In this document: piece after piece, positions 16,402 to 25,133 of the stretch
How the letters are laid out: each line of letters starts with the position of its first letter
How positions within the stretch are numbered: the first letter of the stretch is position 1
IMG/VR virus record: IMGVR_UViG_3300027896_005310
Coordinates: 1 to 64,000 of that record
Source of the DNA: a virus
Reading direction: 5' to 3' (one strand)
Length of the DNA stretch: 64,000 nt
Position numbers and translations under genes: made by a program
The notes under the pieces: generated by a model
What the model saw: the letters and a program-made list of their open reading frames with translations, nothing else
The model's database searches: none
What the model was told of the DNA's origin: nothing

Positions 16402-16415
16402 TTAAATCCCCTCAA

Positions 16416-16667
16416 TTAAGCAATATCATCAGGAGGATCATCGTCTCTTCTTAATTTTTTAAGAGCTTTCGCCTCAATTTGACGAATTCTTTCTTTGCTT
16501 ACAAAAAAATCTTTTTCTATCTCATTAAAAGTTGCATCTTTGTTAGAATCCATTCCAAATCTTCTTCGTAAGACTTCTTTTTCTCTTGATGTAAGAGAAT
16601 TTAAAACTTTAAGTGTTTTTTCAGATAATTTTATATTTAATAAATTATCATTGTCTTTTTCTGACAT
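16416..16667 (-). CDS. stand-alone sigma70 region 4 protein
   Basis: An 83-residue protein consisting almost only of a primary-sigma region 4: LTSREKEVLRRRFGMDSNKD, then the -35-recognition helix-turn-helix VSKERIRQIEAKALKKLRR. It aligns by eye with the end of RpoD but lacks regions 1-3, so it cannot recognise -10 elements or melt DNA alone. It may bind the RNA polymerase flap and alter -35 recognition, or work with another factor. It sits within the transporter operon. Confidence 0.85.
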   Translation of the reverse strand: MSEKDNDNLLNIKLSEKTLKVLNSLTSREKEVLRRRFGMDSNKDATFNEIEKDFFVSKERIRQIEAKALKKLRRDDDPPDDIA

Positions 16668-16677
16668 TTTTTTCCTT

Positions 16678-17229
16678 TTAAAGGATTTGAAGTTTTCCAG
16701 AAAGTAATTGATTTATAATTGTATCAAATCTAGTAGTAAATATTTTATGTAACTTTGTTTTTAAGATAGAAGTTTGTTTTATTTGTTCTTTGGTAAGTTT
16801 ATATTTATTTTCTAAAAATTCTAACTGATTTATTAATCCATAAGCTTTTTCAGAAATAACTTCTAAATGACTCATTAAATTTTGCTTAAATAATTTAATT
16901 TCTTCCTTCAAATCTTCATCTTGTTCCAAAGCTTTAAGAGATTTAAATTCTTTTACAATTTCCACCCATTGTTCTGAATGATATTGCATATAAGCATTAA
17001 AATTTTCAATATATCTTTCAGCAGCTGATAAAATATTTAAAATTAATCTATCTTTTATAAAAATTTCATCAGCAGAAAGTTTTCTCACTATAATATGAGT
17101 TAATTTTTTTAAATCTGATAAAAAATCCTCAAAAAAAATATGTATTTTTTCTCTTTTATTAGCATTTCCTTTTAAAAATTTAGATACCACTCTGTCTAGC
17201 CTATTCACTATAATCCTTTTTTTAAACAT
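16678..17229 (-). CDS. hypothetical helical protein
   Basis: A 183-residue, lysine-rich, all-helical protein with extended coiled-coil character (KEFKSLKALEQDEDLKEEIK, KTKLHKIFTTRFDTIINQLL). No motif recognised. It is directly upstream of the sigma region 4 gene (gap 10 bases), so it may be a functional partner, but that is inferred from position only. Confidence 0.5.
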   Translation of the reverse strand: MFKKRIIVNRLDRVVSKFLKGNANKREKIHIFFEDFLSDLKKLTHIIVRKLSADEIFIKDRLILNILSAAERYIENFNAYMQYHSEQWVEIVKEFKSLKALEQDEDLKEEIKLFKQNLMSHLEVISEKAYGLINQLEFLENKYKLTKEQIKQTSILKTKLHKIFTTRFDTIINQLLSGKLQIL

Positions 17230-17338
17230 ACTTAGCTATTATACATAATAACACAAGTCAATATTAAATACAAGGAATTTTAAAAATTTTATTAATTTTA
17301 TTGATAAATATTTGAAATTATATGTAAATAAACAAATT

Positions 17339-19135
17339 TTATTTCCCCAAAAGTGTGATCTGTACTCTTCTATTTGAAGCTCTACCTTGAGAAGTATTAT
17401 TTGAAGCAACAGGATTTTCTGATCCCAATCCTTCTATTTTAAATCTATCATTTGGAAAGTTATCGGGAGCTTGTCTTTGTAAAAATGTCTTTATTGCAGT
17501 AGCTCTAGCTAAAGACAATGGAATATTTACCTTCTGCTCATTGCCAGTATTATCAGTATACCCCACCACCTTAATAAATAAATCTGTAATAGCAAAATTA
17601 TCCTTCAGATTCATCAACTGTTTCACACCCGATGAAGTAAGAGTAGCTTTTCCCGTCTCAAAATTAATGTTATAGTTTCTTTCTGAAATTACTGCTCCTT
17701 TAGCATTTTCTGCATATTGTGGAGCTTCTGCAGCTGATCCAGCATCATTCATTACTGCTTGCGCACCTGTAATATAAGATTTGTCCTCTATCTCTTTTAC
17801 GTCTGGAATTGGAGTATCTTTGAAAAGAGAGGGATATTGTTGGATAGCAATATTAGCAAAAAGAGTGTAAGTAGATCTAAAATTATCATTTGATCCGGGC
17901 ATCAAACCAAATAAAATAAGATTATCAGCAAGATTATTTGCAAAAGATCCCCCTAAAGACACTTTATTTCCTTGCTTATCTGTCTCTACTACTCCCTTAT
18001 AATATTTATACCAATAAGCTCCGTCTTGATCTTTATAAAGTTTGGCGGAAATATCTCCTGCTTTTTTAAGAGATTGATCAAATGCTTTCACTTGGTCTCC
18101 ACCCTCAAAAATTGCTGCTAACATTTGAGTAACCTCTGCTTTATTAGCTTCAAAAAAAGCTCTAGATCCAACAATAACTGCGGGCATCTGTGACTTATAC
18201 TCTTTAGATGATACTATTTTTACTAATCCACCTTTCTGTTGTACTACTACTACATCTCCCGGAGTCCAAGTTACTGTAGCGTTTACACACACTTTTTTAG
18301 TATCTCCAGTAAGATGCCCATCTTTAATTACTTTTCTTTCTTCACATTTTCCTGCTACATAATCAGTAGCTGCTACATTGTAATCTGAAGAATTAATCCA
18401 ATTTATAGCATCGGGGTCATAAGTCTTCTCATCTGGATTATTGGAAATTGCATTATCCGCTGCCCATTTCATAGCAATATTCCAATCCCCATCTCTTAAT
18501 ACCCCTGAAACTAATAAACCCTTTGCTTTAGAAGGATCAGTTTTAACTTCAGGAGGAGCCATAAAAGCATCTTCTCCTCTACTATATCCAACAGCTCCAA
18601 TTACTATAAGTTTATATTGATCCCCTAATTTTTGTAATTGGGGATTTACAGCAGCAGCAAATTGTCCACTTCCATCTCCCATAATCACTACAAAATTAGC
18701 TCCATTAGAGCATTGCTTAGCTCCATCTTTAATCTCTTTAGCACAAGCAATTAAATCTTCTTGCATCTTATTAGTGTCGTCTTGACGATAAAGAAAAAGA
18801 TTTACATTTCTTTTTTCCATCAAAGAATTTTTAGTAGTAGCTGCTCCTCCATTAGCAAAAATCATACCCATTTGAGCATTCCATTCCCAAATAGCTCCTC
18901 TAATAAGAGTAGTTGAAACTTCTGCTTCTTTAGTAGTGGGTCCTGCTACTGGAGCTACATTTTGTACTAAAGCATCTTTTACATCAGGCAAATTAGCTTT
19001 TTCAGGAATAAGTGCTTTCATTATTCCGACTGAGGGAATAAACCCAGTTCTTAATCCAATCTTATAAATCCCAAATAATCCTACTATAATTACAAAAACA
19101 ATGCATAACTTTGCAAACGTAGTTAATTTCTTCAT
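17339..19135 (-). CDS. ABC substrate-binding protein fused to C-terminal OmpA peptidoglycan-binding domain
   Basis: A 598-residue protein. Residues 8-26 are an N-terminal membrane anchor or uncleaved signal (KLCIVFVIIVGLFGIYKIGL). Residues ~75-450 form a periplasmic substrate-binding domain of the NMT1/SsuA-like type (FVVIMGDGSGQFAAAVNPQL, WAADNAISNNPDEKTYD, YYKGVVETDKQG). From about 480 an OmpA-like domain follows: NYNINFETGKATLTSSG, VVGYTDNTG, NIPLSLARA, IEGLGSENPVASNNTSQGRA. The OmpA part binds peptidoglycan and would tether the receptor in the periplasm. It completes a phage-encoded transporter with 13358 and 14823. Confidence 0.85.
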   Translation of the reverse strand: MKKLTTFAKLCIVFVIIVGLFGIYKIGLRTGFIPSVGIMKALIPEKANLPDVKDALVQNVAPVAGPTTKEAEVSTTLIRGAIWEWNAQMGMIFANGGAATTKNSLMEKRNVNLFLYRQDDTNKMQEDLIACAKEIKDGAKQCSNGANFVVIMGDGSGQFAAAVNPQLQKLGDQYKLIVIGAVGYSRGEDAFMAPPEVKTDPSKAKGLLVSGVLRDGDWNIAMKWAADNAISNNPDEKTYDPDAINWINSSDYNVAATDYVAGKCEERKVIKDGHLTGDTKKVCVNATVTWTPGDVVVVQQKGGLVKIVSSKEYKSQMPAVIVGSRAFFEANKAEVTQMLAAIFEGGDQVKAFDQSLKKAGDISAKLYKDQDGAYWYKYYKGVVETDKQGNKVSLGGSFANNLADNLILFGLMPGSNDNFRSTYTLFANIAIQQYPSLFKDTPIPDVKEIEDKSYITGAQAVMNDAGSAAEAPQYAENAKGAVISERNYNINFETGKATLTSSGVKQLMNLKDNFAITDLFIKVVGYTDNTGNEQKVNIPLSLARATAIKTFLQRQAPDNFPNDRFKIEGLGSENPVASNNTSQGRASNRRVQITLLGK

Positions 19136-19437
19136 TATTTTCTCCTAATCTCCTATTAATATTATACGAATTTTAAAGCATTTTTCGTATGTTATGTCAA
19201 ATAATATTCAGTATTCACGGAAAATAGTATCAATTTTTCAGCTTTTTAAAAAATTTTTGAATAAAATTATTATGGAAAATTAAAAAATGCGGTAAAATAT
19301 AGACTTTTTACAAAAGACACAAATTCTCCCTGGTGTTGAATCTAAAATTTTATTTAAAAAAACAAAAGTCCTTATTTTTCAACGAATTTTAATTCAGTAT
19401 CGATTTTTCAGCTTTTTTAAAAATAATTATGAATTAT
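19136..19437 (-). promoter_or_regulatory. intergenic regulatory region with 27-base direct repeat
   Basis: No gene is seen here. Near the SBP start it contains (- strand) TTGACA (19195-19200) and TATAAT (19161-19166), but 28 bases apart, too far for a simple sigma70 pair. A TTTAAA lies at the normal 17-base spacing. Two near-identical copies of GTATC(A/G)ATTTTTCAGCTTTTT lie at 19227-19253 and 19397-19423. Confidence 0.45.
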
Positions 19438-21396
19438 TTACAAATCGTAATAATTCTTAGCTAAAAAATTAGATAATGCATCAGAATAATTATATTCTAA
19501 AGAATTTTTTAAATCTATTAATTTCAGATTAGGTAAAAAATCTGTTGCTATATTGAAAATATCCTCAGATAAGAGTTTCTTTTTATCTAACAACTCTTTA
19601 GTGAGAATTTTAAACAATTTGTAATTTTCATTAAGAATAGAAAATGCTTTCTTTTTTTGTTCTTTTAATATTTGCTCAATAATGGGGTCTGTATCTTCTA
19701 AATTGGTTAGGGTAGTCGTTAAAGGTTCTGTCTCTGGACCTATTCTTCCAATATACTCATCCATATTATGTGCTCTTACCATATTAGAAGCTAAAGAAGT
19801 AGCTACAGTAATATCAGAACTAGATCCCGTTCCCGCATTACTTTCTCCAAAAACATATTCCTCCGCTACTTTACCTCCCAAACAAACTTGAATAAGCTTT
19901 AAAATATATTCTTTTGTGTCTCTTATCTCATGAGGCACTACAAATCCTTCAGCAAAATTAACTGCATCACAACAAACTTGTCCAGGTACTGTGTTAAATA
20001 AATGCATATAAATTACAACATGCCCTATCTCATGAGCTGAAACTAAAGATAATACATTTTTATTTATTTTATTTTTTAATATCCCTATGTCTAATTGCAC
20101 CTTTTTATAATATTTAAAGTCCCCATATTCACAAAGCAAACTACTACTCTCTTTGTGAAATGAAATATTTAGCTGAGTAACATTATCTTTAAATGCTTTT
20201 AACAAAAATTCTGGTAATGAATTTTCAATCAAATGTGTAATAGTACTAAATACAGGACGTACTCCTTGATTCGGAAATACTCCATTTTGATAAATAGTCT
20301 CATGTATATTGCTTGAAAAATTAACTTTTATATTAGATACTTTATAGAATTTGTTGACTACTTCAGCTAAGCATTTTTTTATTAAATCTTTAAAATTATT
20401 TTTATTCAAAGAAGTATAAATAATATGATTATTACCCATTCTAGCAATTTGTTCAGGTTTAAATTTTTGAAGCAAAGATTTTTTAATGTCGATTATAGAT
20501 ATTTTTTTGGTTCTTTCATATAAAATATCCGCATCAGTATCTACTTCTGATACATCAGAGGACATATTATAGGCTTTATCTAAATTACCGCAAATAAAAA
20601 TAAGCAAATTATTGTATTTTTTACAGCAACTATCTTTTTCTAAACTATCTAATTTTTCATATATAGCATCTATTTGTTCATCTAAAGAAAGTTGCATTAT
20701 CTGTTCAATAGGTAAAGCACTTTCAGTAATCATCTTAAATTTATTAGCTGCCCAAACATAATTTTTAAATTTTTTATTAGCTTTTTTAGTAGGTTTAAGT
20801 GAAGGTGTGTTTTTTATCTTTTGCATAACAACATCACCAATTTCATCTACTTCTTTATCCTCATCTTCATCTTCATCATTTTGATCTTTTTCATATAATA
20901 ATCCATATAAAAAATTCTGTAATTCATATTTTTCTTGAAAAGCATCAGAAAAACTACCATCAGATAAAAGTTCCCAAATATCAGTATAACTATTATTTCG
21001 AATCATTTCCCCTTTTTCCGTCAAACTACTAAATCTTTGTATTTCATCTAAAAGAAGAATAGCTTGTTTATTAGATGTAATATTTAATCCCGAAAGTTTT
21101 GACTGAATAGTCTCTCCCCTATCTTCTTTCGAAATTAATTGTATTTCAAGATAATTTTCTTTAAGAGATAACTTACTTACGAGTTTTCTTACTAGATCAG
21201 TTTTTCCTACTCCAGTCATTCCCCATAAATTTATAATTAAAGGATGTGTAAGTAATTCCGGAAAAGTATACCATACCTCAATTGAAGTAATTATTCTGTC
21301 TATAATTAAATCTAATCCAACAAAATCTTTCTTTAAACTTTCTCCTACTTCTATTAACTTTTGTCTTTTACTTTCTATCGCATTGACATCAATCAC
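19438..21396 (-). CDS. soluble AAA+ ATPase fused to FtsH-type M41 metallopeptidase
   Basis: A 652-residue protein. The N-terminal AAA+ module has Walker A GMTGVGKTD (59-67) and Walker B AILLLDEIQRF (112-122), closer in type to ClpA/ClpX-like modules than to FtsH. A low-complexity acidic insert lies at 170-190. The C-terminal peptidase has zinc motif HEIGH (455-459) and the FtsH-like segment LGGKVAEEYVFG...SSSDITVATSLASNMV, with Asp528 as probable third ligand. No membrane helix is present, unlike cellular FtsH. It would unfold and degrade selected host or phage proteins. It is coupled to the HAD-like gene (ATGA). Confidence 0.85.
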   Translation of the reverse strand: MIDVNAIESKRQKLIEVGESLKKDFVGLDLIIDRIITSIEVWYTFPELLTHPLIINLWGMTGVGKTDLVRKLVSKLSLKENYLEIQLISKEDRGETIQSKLSGLNITSNKQAILLLDEIQRFSSLTEKGEMIRNNSYTDIWELLSDGSFSDAFQEKYELQNFLYGLLYEKDQNDEDEDEDKEVDEIGDVVMQKIKNTPSLKPTKKANKKFKNYVWAANKFKMITESALPIEQIMQLSLDEQIDAIYEKLDSLEKDSCCKKYNNLLIFICGNLDKAYNMSSDVSEVDTDADILYERTKKISIIDIKKSLLQKFKPEQIARMGNNHIIYTSLNKNNFKDLIKKCLAEVVNKFYKVSNIKVNFSSNIHETIYQNGVFPNQGVRPVFSTITHLIENSLPEFLLKAFKDNVTQLNISFHKESSSLLCEYGDFKYYKKVQLDIGILKNKINKNVLSLVSAHEIGHVVIYMHLFNTVPGQVCCDAVNFAEGFVVPHEIRDTKEYILKLIQVCLGGKVAEEYVFGESNAGTGSSSDITVATSLASNMVRAHNMDEYIGRIGPETEPLTTTLTNLEDTDPIIEQILKEQKKKAFSILNENYKLFKILTKELLDKKKLLSEDIFNIATDFLPNLKLIDLKNSLEYNYSDALSNFLAKNYYDL

Positions 21397-21866
21397 CCCT
21401 TCCCCCTAAATAAACAAAAATGTGTTTTAAAATATTTTTGGTATCTTTCCGTATCATCTATATGCAGTAGAATGCTCTCTCGAGCACAATAATCCCCTTT
21501 AGTACGATCCCAAATCTCTTTGTCCATCCAAGGGTTGCCATTCTCGTCATAATTGATTTGCGTGCCATTTGTGACGTGATAATCCGCTATAGAAAATAAA
21601 TGTGTAAATCTAATATTCCAAAGAGAAAGCTCTTTTAGAGCCTTCTCTTTGGGGGGACCTGTCAAAATATGTACTTCCCACCCCATAAAAATTAAATCTT
21701 GTGTAAGAATAGAGAAAAATTGAGGGTCTGCATCAATCACATGGTGTATGTCTATGCCTATTTTTTTAACAAAATGAAAAGTCTTTCTACAATCTTTTGT
21801 CTCATAGATATATCCACAACCGTTCTCTATAGTGCATGTCTTACATAATTCTTTTTTAGGAATCAT
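21393..21866 (-). CDS. HAD-superfamily-like protein
   Basis: A 157-residue protein with HAD-like signatures: GIDIHHVIDADPQFF (motif I position), VHILTGPPKEKALKEL (motif II Thr), and LLHIDDTERYQKYF (motif IV acidic pair). It resembles small phage 5'-nucleotidase/phosphatase-like HADs, but motif I has DIHHV rather than DxDxT, so catalysis is doubtful. An N-terminal Cys cluster (CKTCTIENGCGY) could bind metal. It overlaps both neighbours by 4 bases. Confidence 0.6.
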   Translation of the reverse strand: MIPKKELCKTCTIENGCGYIYETKDCRKTFHFVKKIGIDIHHVIDADPQFFSILTQDLIFMGWEVHILTGPPKEKALKELSLWNIRFTHLFSIADYHVTNGTQINYDENGNPWMDKEIWDRTKGDYCARESILLHIDDTERYQKYFKTHFCLFRGKG

Positions 21867-22363
21867 TTCTTATCAAATTTCTCCATATCTTTTTGATCCA
21901 TTGCATCTTCAACTTCTTTACAGGCTCCACAATTAAAACAGTCATTTAAATCTTCATCGGATAACTCTTCTTCATCGTCTAATAAATCTTCTCCATCTTT
22001 TTCTATTATATCATCTTCCATTCCATCGTCATCATCTTCTTCAAATTCTTCAGTTTCATCATCATCTTCTTCAAATTCTTCAGTTTCATCATCAAATTCA
22101 TCTTTATCTAAAATTCCTTGCTCACAACTCTTCTTTAGACACTCAGCATCACCACTTATAGCTATATAATGTGTATCAGCTTGATCAATTGTTAATTCTT
22201 TTCTATTAAAATTTTTCACTAACTCATCTATTATGTCTGCTCCTGCTCTTAAAGACTTTGCCCAAGCTTTTAGTGCTTTTTTAGAATCTCCATCATTTAT
22301 TTCTAAAAAATGATGCAAATCATCTCCCTGTTTATAGTGTATATTTAAAGTGTATATATCCAT
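21863..22363 (-). CDS. acidic protein with tandem Asp/Glu repeat
   Basis: A 166-residue protein. The first 85 residues appear folded (MDIYTLNIHYKQGDDLHHFL). The second half is strongly acidic, with DDETEEFEED repeated in tandem, encoded by a ~30-base DNA duplication around 22026-22090. It ends with a CFNCGAC motif. The acidic stretch may mimic nucleic acid or bind basic proteins; function unknown. AAAGGAG precedes the start. Confidence 0.6.
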   Translation of the reverse strand: MDIYTLNIHYKQGDDLHHFLEINDGDSKKALKAWAKSLRAGADIIDELVKNFNRKELTIDQADTHYIAISGDAECLKKSCEQGILDKDEFDDETEEFEEDDDETEEFEEDDDDGMEDDIIEKDGEDLLDDEEELSDEDLNDCFNCGACKEVEDAMDQKDMEKFDKK

Positions 22364-22384
22364 AATATTCTCCTTTATTTAATT

Positions 22385-22729
22385 AACATTTAGAGATATC
22401 TTAAATAAAAGAAATAAAAAAATCAAGAAATTTATTCAAAAAATTTTAGACAAAGCATCTAGTTTTAATTAAACTAAATGCTTCTGCTGAGAGCTAAAAA
22501 CCGAGAGTAAAATCGACTGAGATTTGAGATCGCAATTAGGCGGACTAAAGCAGAAAAGGTGTGTCCTATGGATACGCTATTAGTTCTAGAAATCATTGTC
22601 TGTTTCCTCCATTTAATACTAGTTCTATGGTAGGTCTTTCGTAGATTTCTTAAAAAGTCCTAATTAGGATTTCAAAGGGACTAATTCTCCCTCTGTTTTT
22701 ATTATACAAATTAAATTAATAAAATATAA
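22385..22729 (-). ncRNA. non-coding stretch with RNA-like structure
   Basis: 345 bases without a gene, with more G+C and more inverted repeats than its surroundings: TTCTGCT (22481-22487) pairs with AGCAGAA about 60 bases on, AGTCC with GGACT around the palindrome CCTAATTAGG, and a - strand TATAAT just beyond at 22700-22705. It may be a structured leader or small RNA ahead of the acidic-protein gene. No known family recognised. Confidence 0.3.
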
Positions 22730-22903
22730 TCATTTATAATTTTTAGTTTCTTTTTCTCTTCTTTCAATCTCATTTTTAAATTTTGTTAATAATTTCTGAA
22801 GATGCTCAGATTCTTCTTTGAATTCATTCTCTACAGAAGTTATCACTTTGACTAATAGTGGTAAATCTTTGTCAGCTAAAAACACTTTTGATCTCTTTTT
22901 CAT
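22730..22903 (-). CDS. small charged helical protein
   Basis: A 57-residue frame starting MKKRSKVFLADKDLPLLVKV and continuing as an amphipathic, Lys/Glu-rich helix (EFKEESEHLQKLLTKFKNEI). AAAAGGA lies 7 bases before the ATG, supporting translation. Function unknown. Confidence 0.55.
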   Translation of the reverse strand: MKKRSKVFLADKDLPLLVKVITSVENEFKEESEHLQKLLTKFKNEIERREKETKNYK

Positions 22904-22982
22904 TTTTAATCCTTTTGAAAGATATAAATTTTTAAAATTTATTTAAGTTATTATATCTTTTATTTGCATTAAAATAAAAACA

Positions 22983-25130
22983 TTATTTTTTAATATAGAG
23001 CATAGTAGTATAATTTTTCAATTGATTTAAATATTTTTGTTCTGTTTTATTTTTACCTAAAACCATAACATATTTTCCCTTTAGTGGGATTTTAATTTTA
23101 GCTGATTCGTTTAATATTTTTTTTTGCCAAATCTTCCATTTTAATATAATTTCAGAAGGTATTTTACTTAAATTTTTAAAACCATTTTCTTTAAACCAAA
23201 CATCTTCAGTTTTAATATTATTTTCTTTTAACCATTTTTTTAAACCAGATGTTCTGCTTAAATATTGTCTAGAAAAAAAATCGCCCTCTTTAAAATAAGG
23301 ATGTTGATAAATAGTGTCAGCTCCAAAATTGTTACCTAAATAATCAAAATTACATGCTTGATATATAATTCCTAATTCAGAAGCTTTTGGATCAGCATAG
23401 CCTATAAAAAGTCTTTTATCTGTGTTTTTTACCATCCAATTTAAAGAAAACATAATAAAAGAACTACCTAAATTTTTAGGTGCCCAGGAAGCTGAACATC
23501 CTCTTTGTATTAAAGCTTCATATTTTTTTGTATCCTCTCCTAATAAAGTAGAATAAGCATTAGGTTCATTAATTAATACTACTCCCACAAGCATCTGTTG
23601 ATATCTAGCTGTAAAAGTCCATTTTACAGAATTTCCAACTTTTTGTAACCATTCATATTTTTCTACAAATGATCTAATTCCATCATTAAAATCTTCTATA
23701 TTATATACTATATCTGTAATTTTAATTTTTTTATAATCAAAAGATAAATCTCGAATATCATTTTTAAAATCTTTATCTTTTATTATTTTTTGATGTGCTA
23801 AATCTATTAATTTGTAATCAAATAAAGGAAGAATATATTTGGATATTAAACTTTGAAATTTTAAAGCATTTTCATATAAAAAAGTAATTCGATTTTCTCT
23901 ATTAAGTTCAAAATCAATATCCCATTTTGTTTTAAAAACTTCTTTAACTTTTTCCAAGTCTTCCTTTAAAAAAGATTCAGTACAAATAGTTAGTGTGTGC
24001 TGATCATCTTTATAACCATCATCCATATACCAAATAGCTAAACCTCTAGCATCTAATTCTTTAACTACATTAGGATTTAAATATTTTTCATAATTAGTTT
24101 TATAAAATAAAGGATAAATGTCCGTAAAAATTTTATTTTGTATCGTTTTAAATACAACTGCTTTATAAATTTGATTATTTCTTTTATCTAAACGATCTAC
24201 TATTTTAATTCCTGAATTTTGAGTATAATTTTTTAATAATTGATATTTATATTCTACATATTCTTTTTGTTTAAATCCATGTGCAATTTTTAATTGTGAA
24301 TTAGAATGACTATGTCCTAAATAACTATCTCCCAAAATAGTACCATAAATCAATTGCTTTTGAGTTTCAGAAATATAATTTAAAGGCATATCATTTTTAT
24401 CTAATAAAATTTCTGAATACAAAGAATATCTAATTAAAGTTTTTTTAATAGCATCTGCGCTTACTCTAAATAAGATTGCTATTTCTTCGATTGATTTTTT
24501 TTGATTTATATATAAATCTTCAATTTTAATTTTTTTTATATGCGCTCCATCTTCTCGTCTTAAAAATATATTAAATTTTCTTAAAGATTTATAAATAGCT
24601 GATATACCTTTATTTAAAAATTTTGTTATTTCTAAAAGAGATAACTTTTTATTAACATATAAATCATATAATTCTACTTCTGTTATTTCAGAAAAATTTC
24701 TTTTTTGTTTTTCAATATTGTGAGCTGTTTTACTTTGATTTAATCCAGAAGTAGACATTCCTATAATTTTAGAAATTTCAATATCTTTCAAACCTTGATT
24801 TTTTAAAATTTGATATTCTTCAGGATTAAATTTAACTTTTCTAAAAGAAATATTAAATTGAGCTAATCTATTAGCTAAAGCAGATCTTGATATGTTTAAT
24901 TCTTCAGCAGCTTCATCTATAGTTTTACCACTATTTGCATATTTTTGTAAAATTTCAGGAGTTATTTTTTCTAACTCTTCAAGAGTAATTCTATCCGTTT
25001 TAGCAAAAGATATGTCCAATTTTCTACAATATCTTTGTAAAGTAGATTTAGAAATAGCTAATTTTTTTGCTGCTTCTATTAAGGAATATTCATTTTTTAA
25101 TTCAAGTATAATTTGTTTAGTGATTTCCAT
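22983..25130 (-). CDS. LAGLIDADG homing endonuclease fused to Mom-like GNAT DNA-modification domain
   Basis: A 715-residue protein. Residues 1-240 are a string of small helix-turn-helix units (EAAKKLAISKSTLQRYCRKL; IDEAAEELNISRSALANRL; and more). Two LAGLIDADG helices follow (YGTILGDSYLG at 262-272; LAIWYMDDGYK at 364-374). From ~475 comes a GNAT-like domain (FVEKYEWLQKVGNSVKWTFT, GCSASWAPKNLGSSF, YADPKASELGIIYQACNFDYLG) of the type related to the Mu Mom acyltransferase that modifies adenine in phage DNA. No intein splice motifs are visible, so it is probably a true fusion. It abuts the similar fusion at 25134. Confidence 0.8.
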   Translation of the reverse strand: MEITKQIILELKNEYSLIEAAKKLAISKSTLQRYCRKLDISFAKTDRITLEELEKITPEILQKYANSGKTIDEAAEELNISRSALANRLAQFNISFRKVKFNPEEYQILKNQGLKDIEISKIIGMSTSGLNQSKTAHNIEKQKRNFSEITEVELYDLYVNKKLSLLEITKFLNKGISAIYKSLRKFNIFLRREDGAHIKKIKIEDLYINQKKSIEEIAILFRVSADAIKKTLIRYSLYSEILLDKNDMPLNYISETQKQLIYGTILGDSYLGHSHSNSQLKIAHGFKQKEYVEYKYQLLKNYTQNSGIKIVDRLDKRNNQIYKAVVFKTIQNKIFTDIYPLFYKTNYEKYLNPNVVKELDARGLAIWYMDDGYKDDQHTLTICTESFLKEDLEKVKEVFKTKWDIDFELNRENRITFLYENALKFQSLISKYILPLFDYKLIDLAHQKIIKDKDFKNDIRDLSFDYKKIKITDIVYNIEDFNDGIRSFVEKYEWLQKVGNSVKWTFTARYQQMLVGVVLINEPNAYSTLLGEDTKKYEALIQRGCSASWAPKNLGSSFIMFSLNWMVKNTDKRLFIGYADPKASELGIIYQACNFDYLGNNFGADTIYQHPYFKEGDFFSRQYLSRTSGLKKWLKENNIKTEDVWFKENGFKNLSKIPSEIILKWKIWQKKILNESAKIKIPLKGKYVMVLGKNKTEQKYLNQLKNYTTMLYIKK

Positions 25131-25133
25131 ATA

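Noticed and set aside
22026-22090. Tandem repeat as possible CRISPR or iteron
   Set aside because: Only two copies, both in frame inside the acidic protein, with no spacers.
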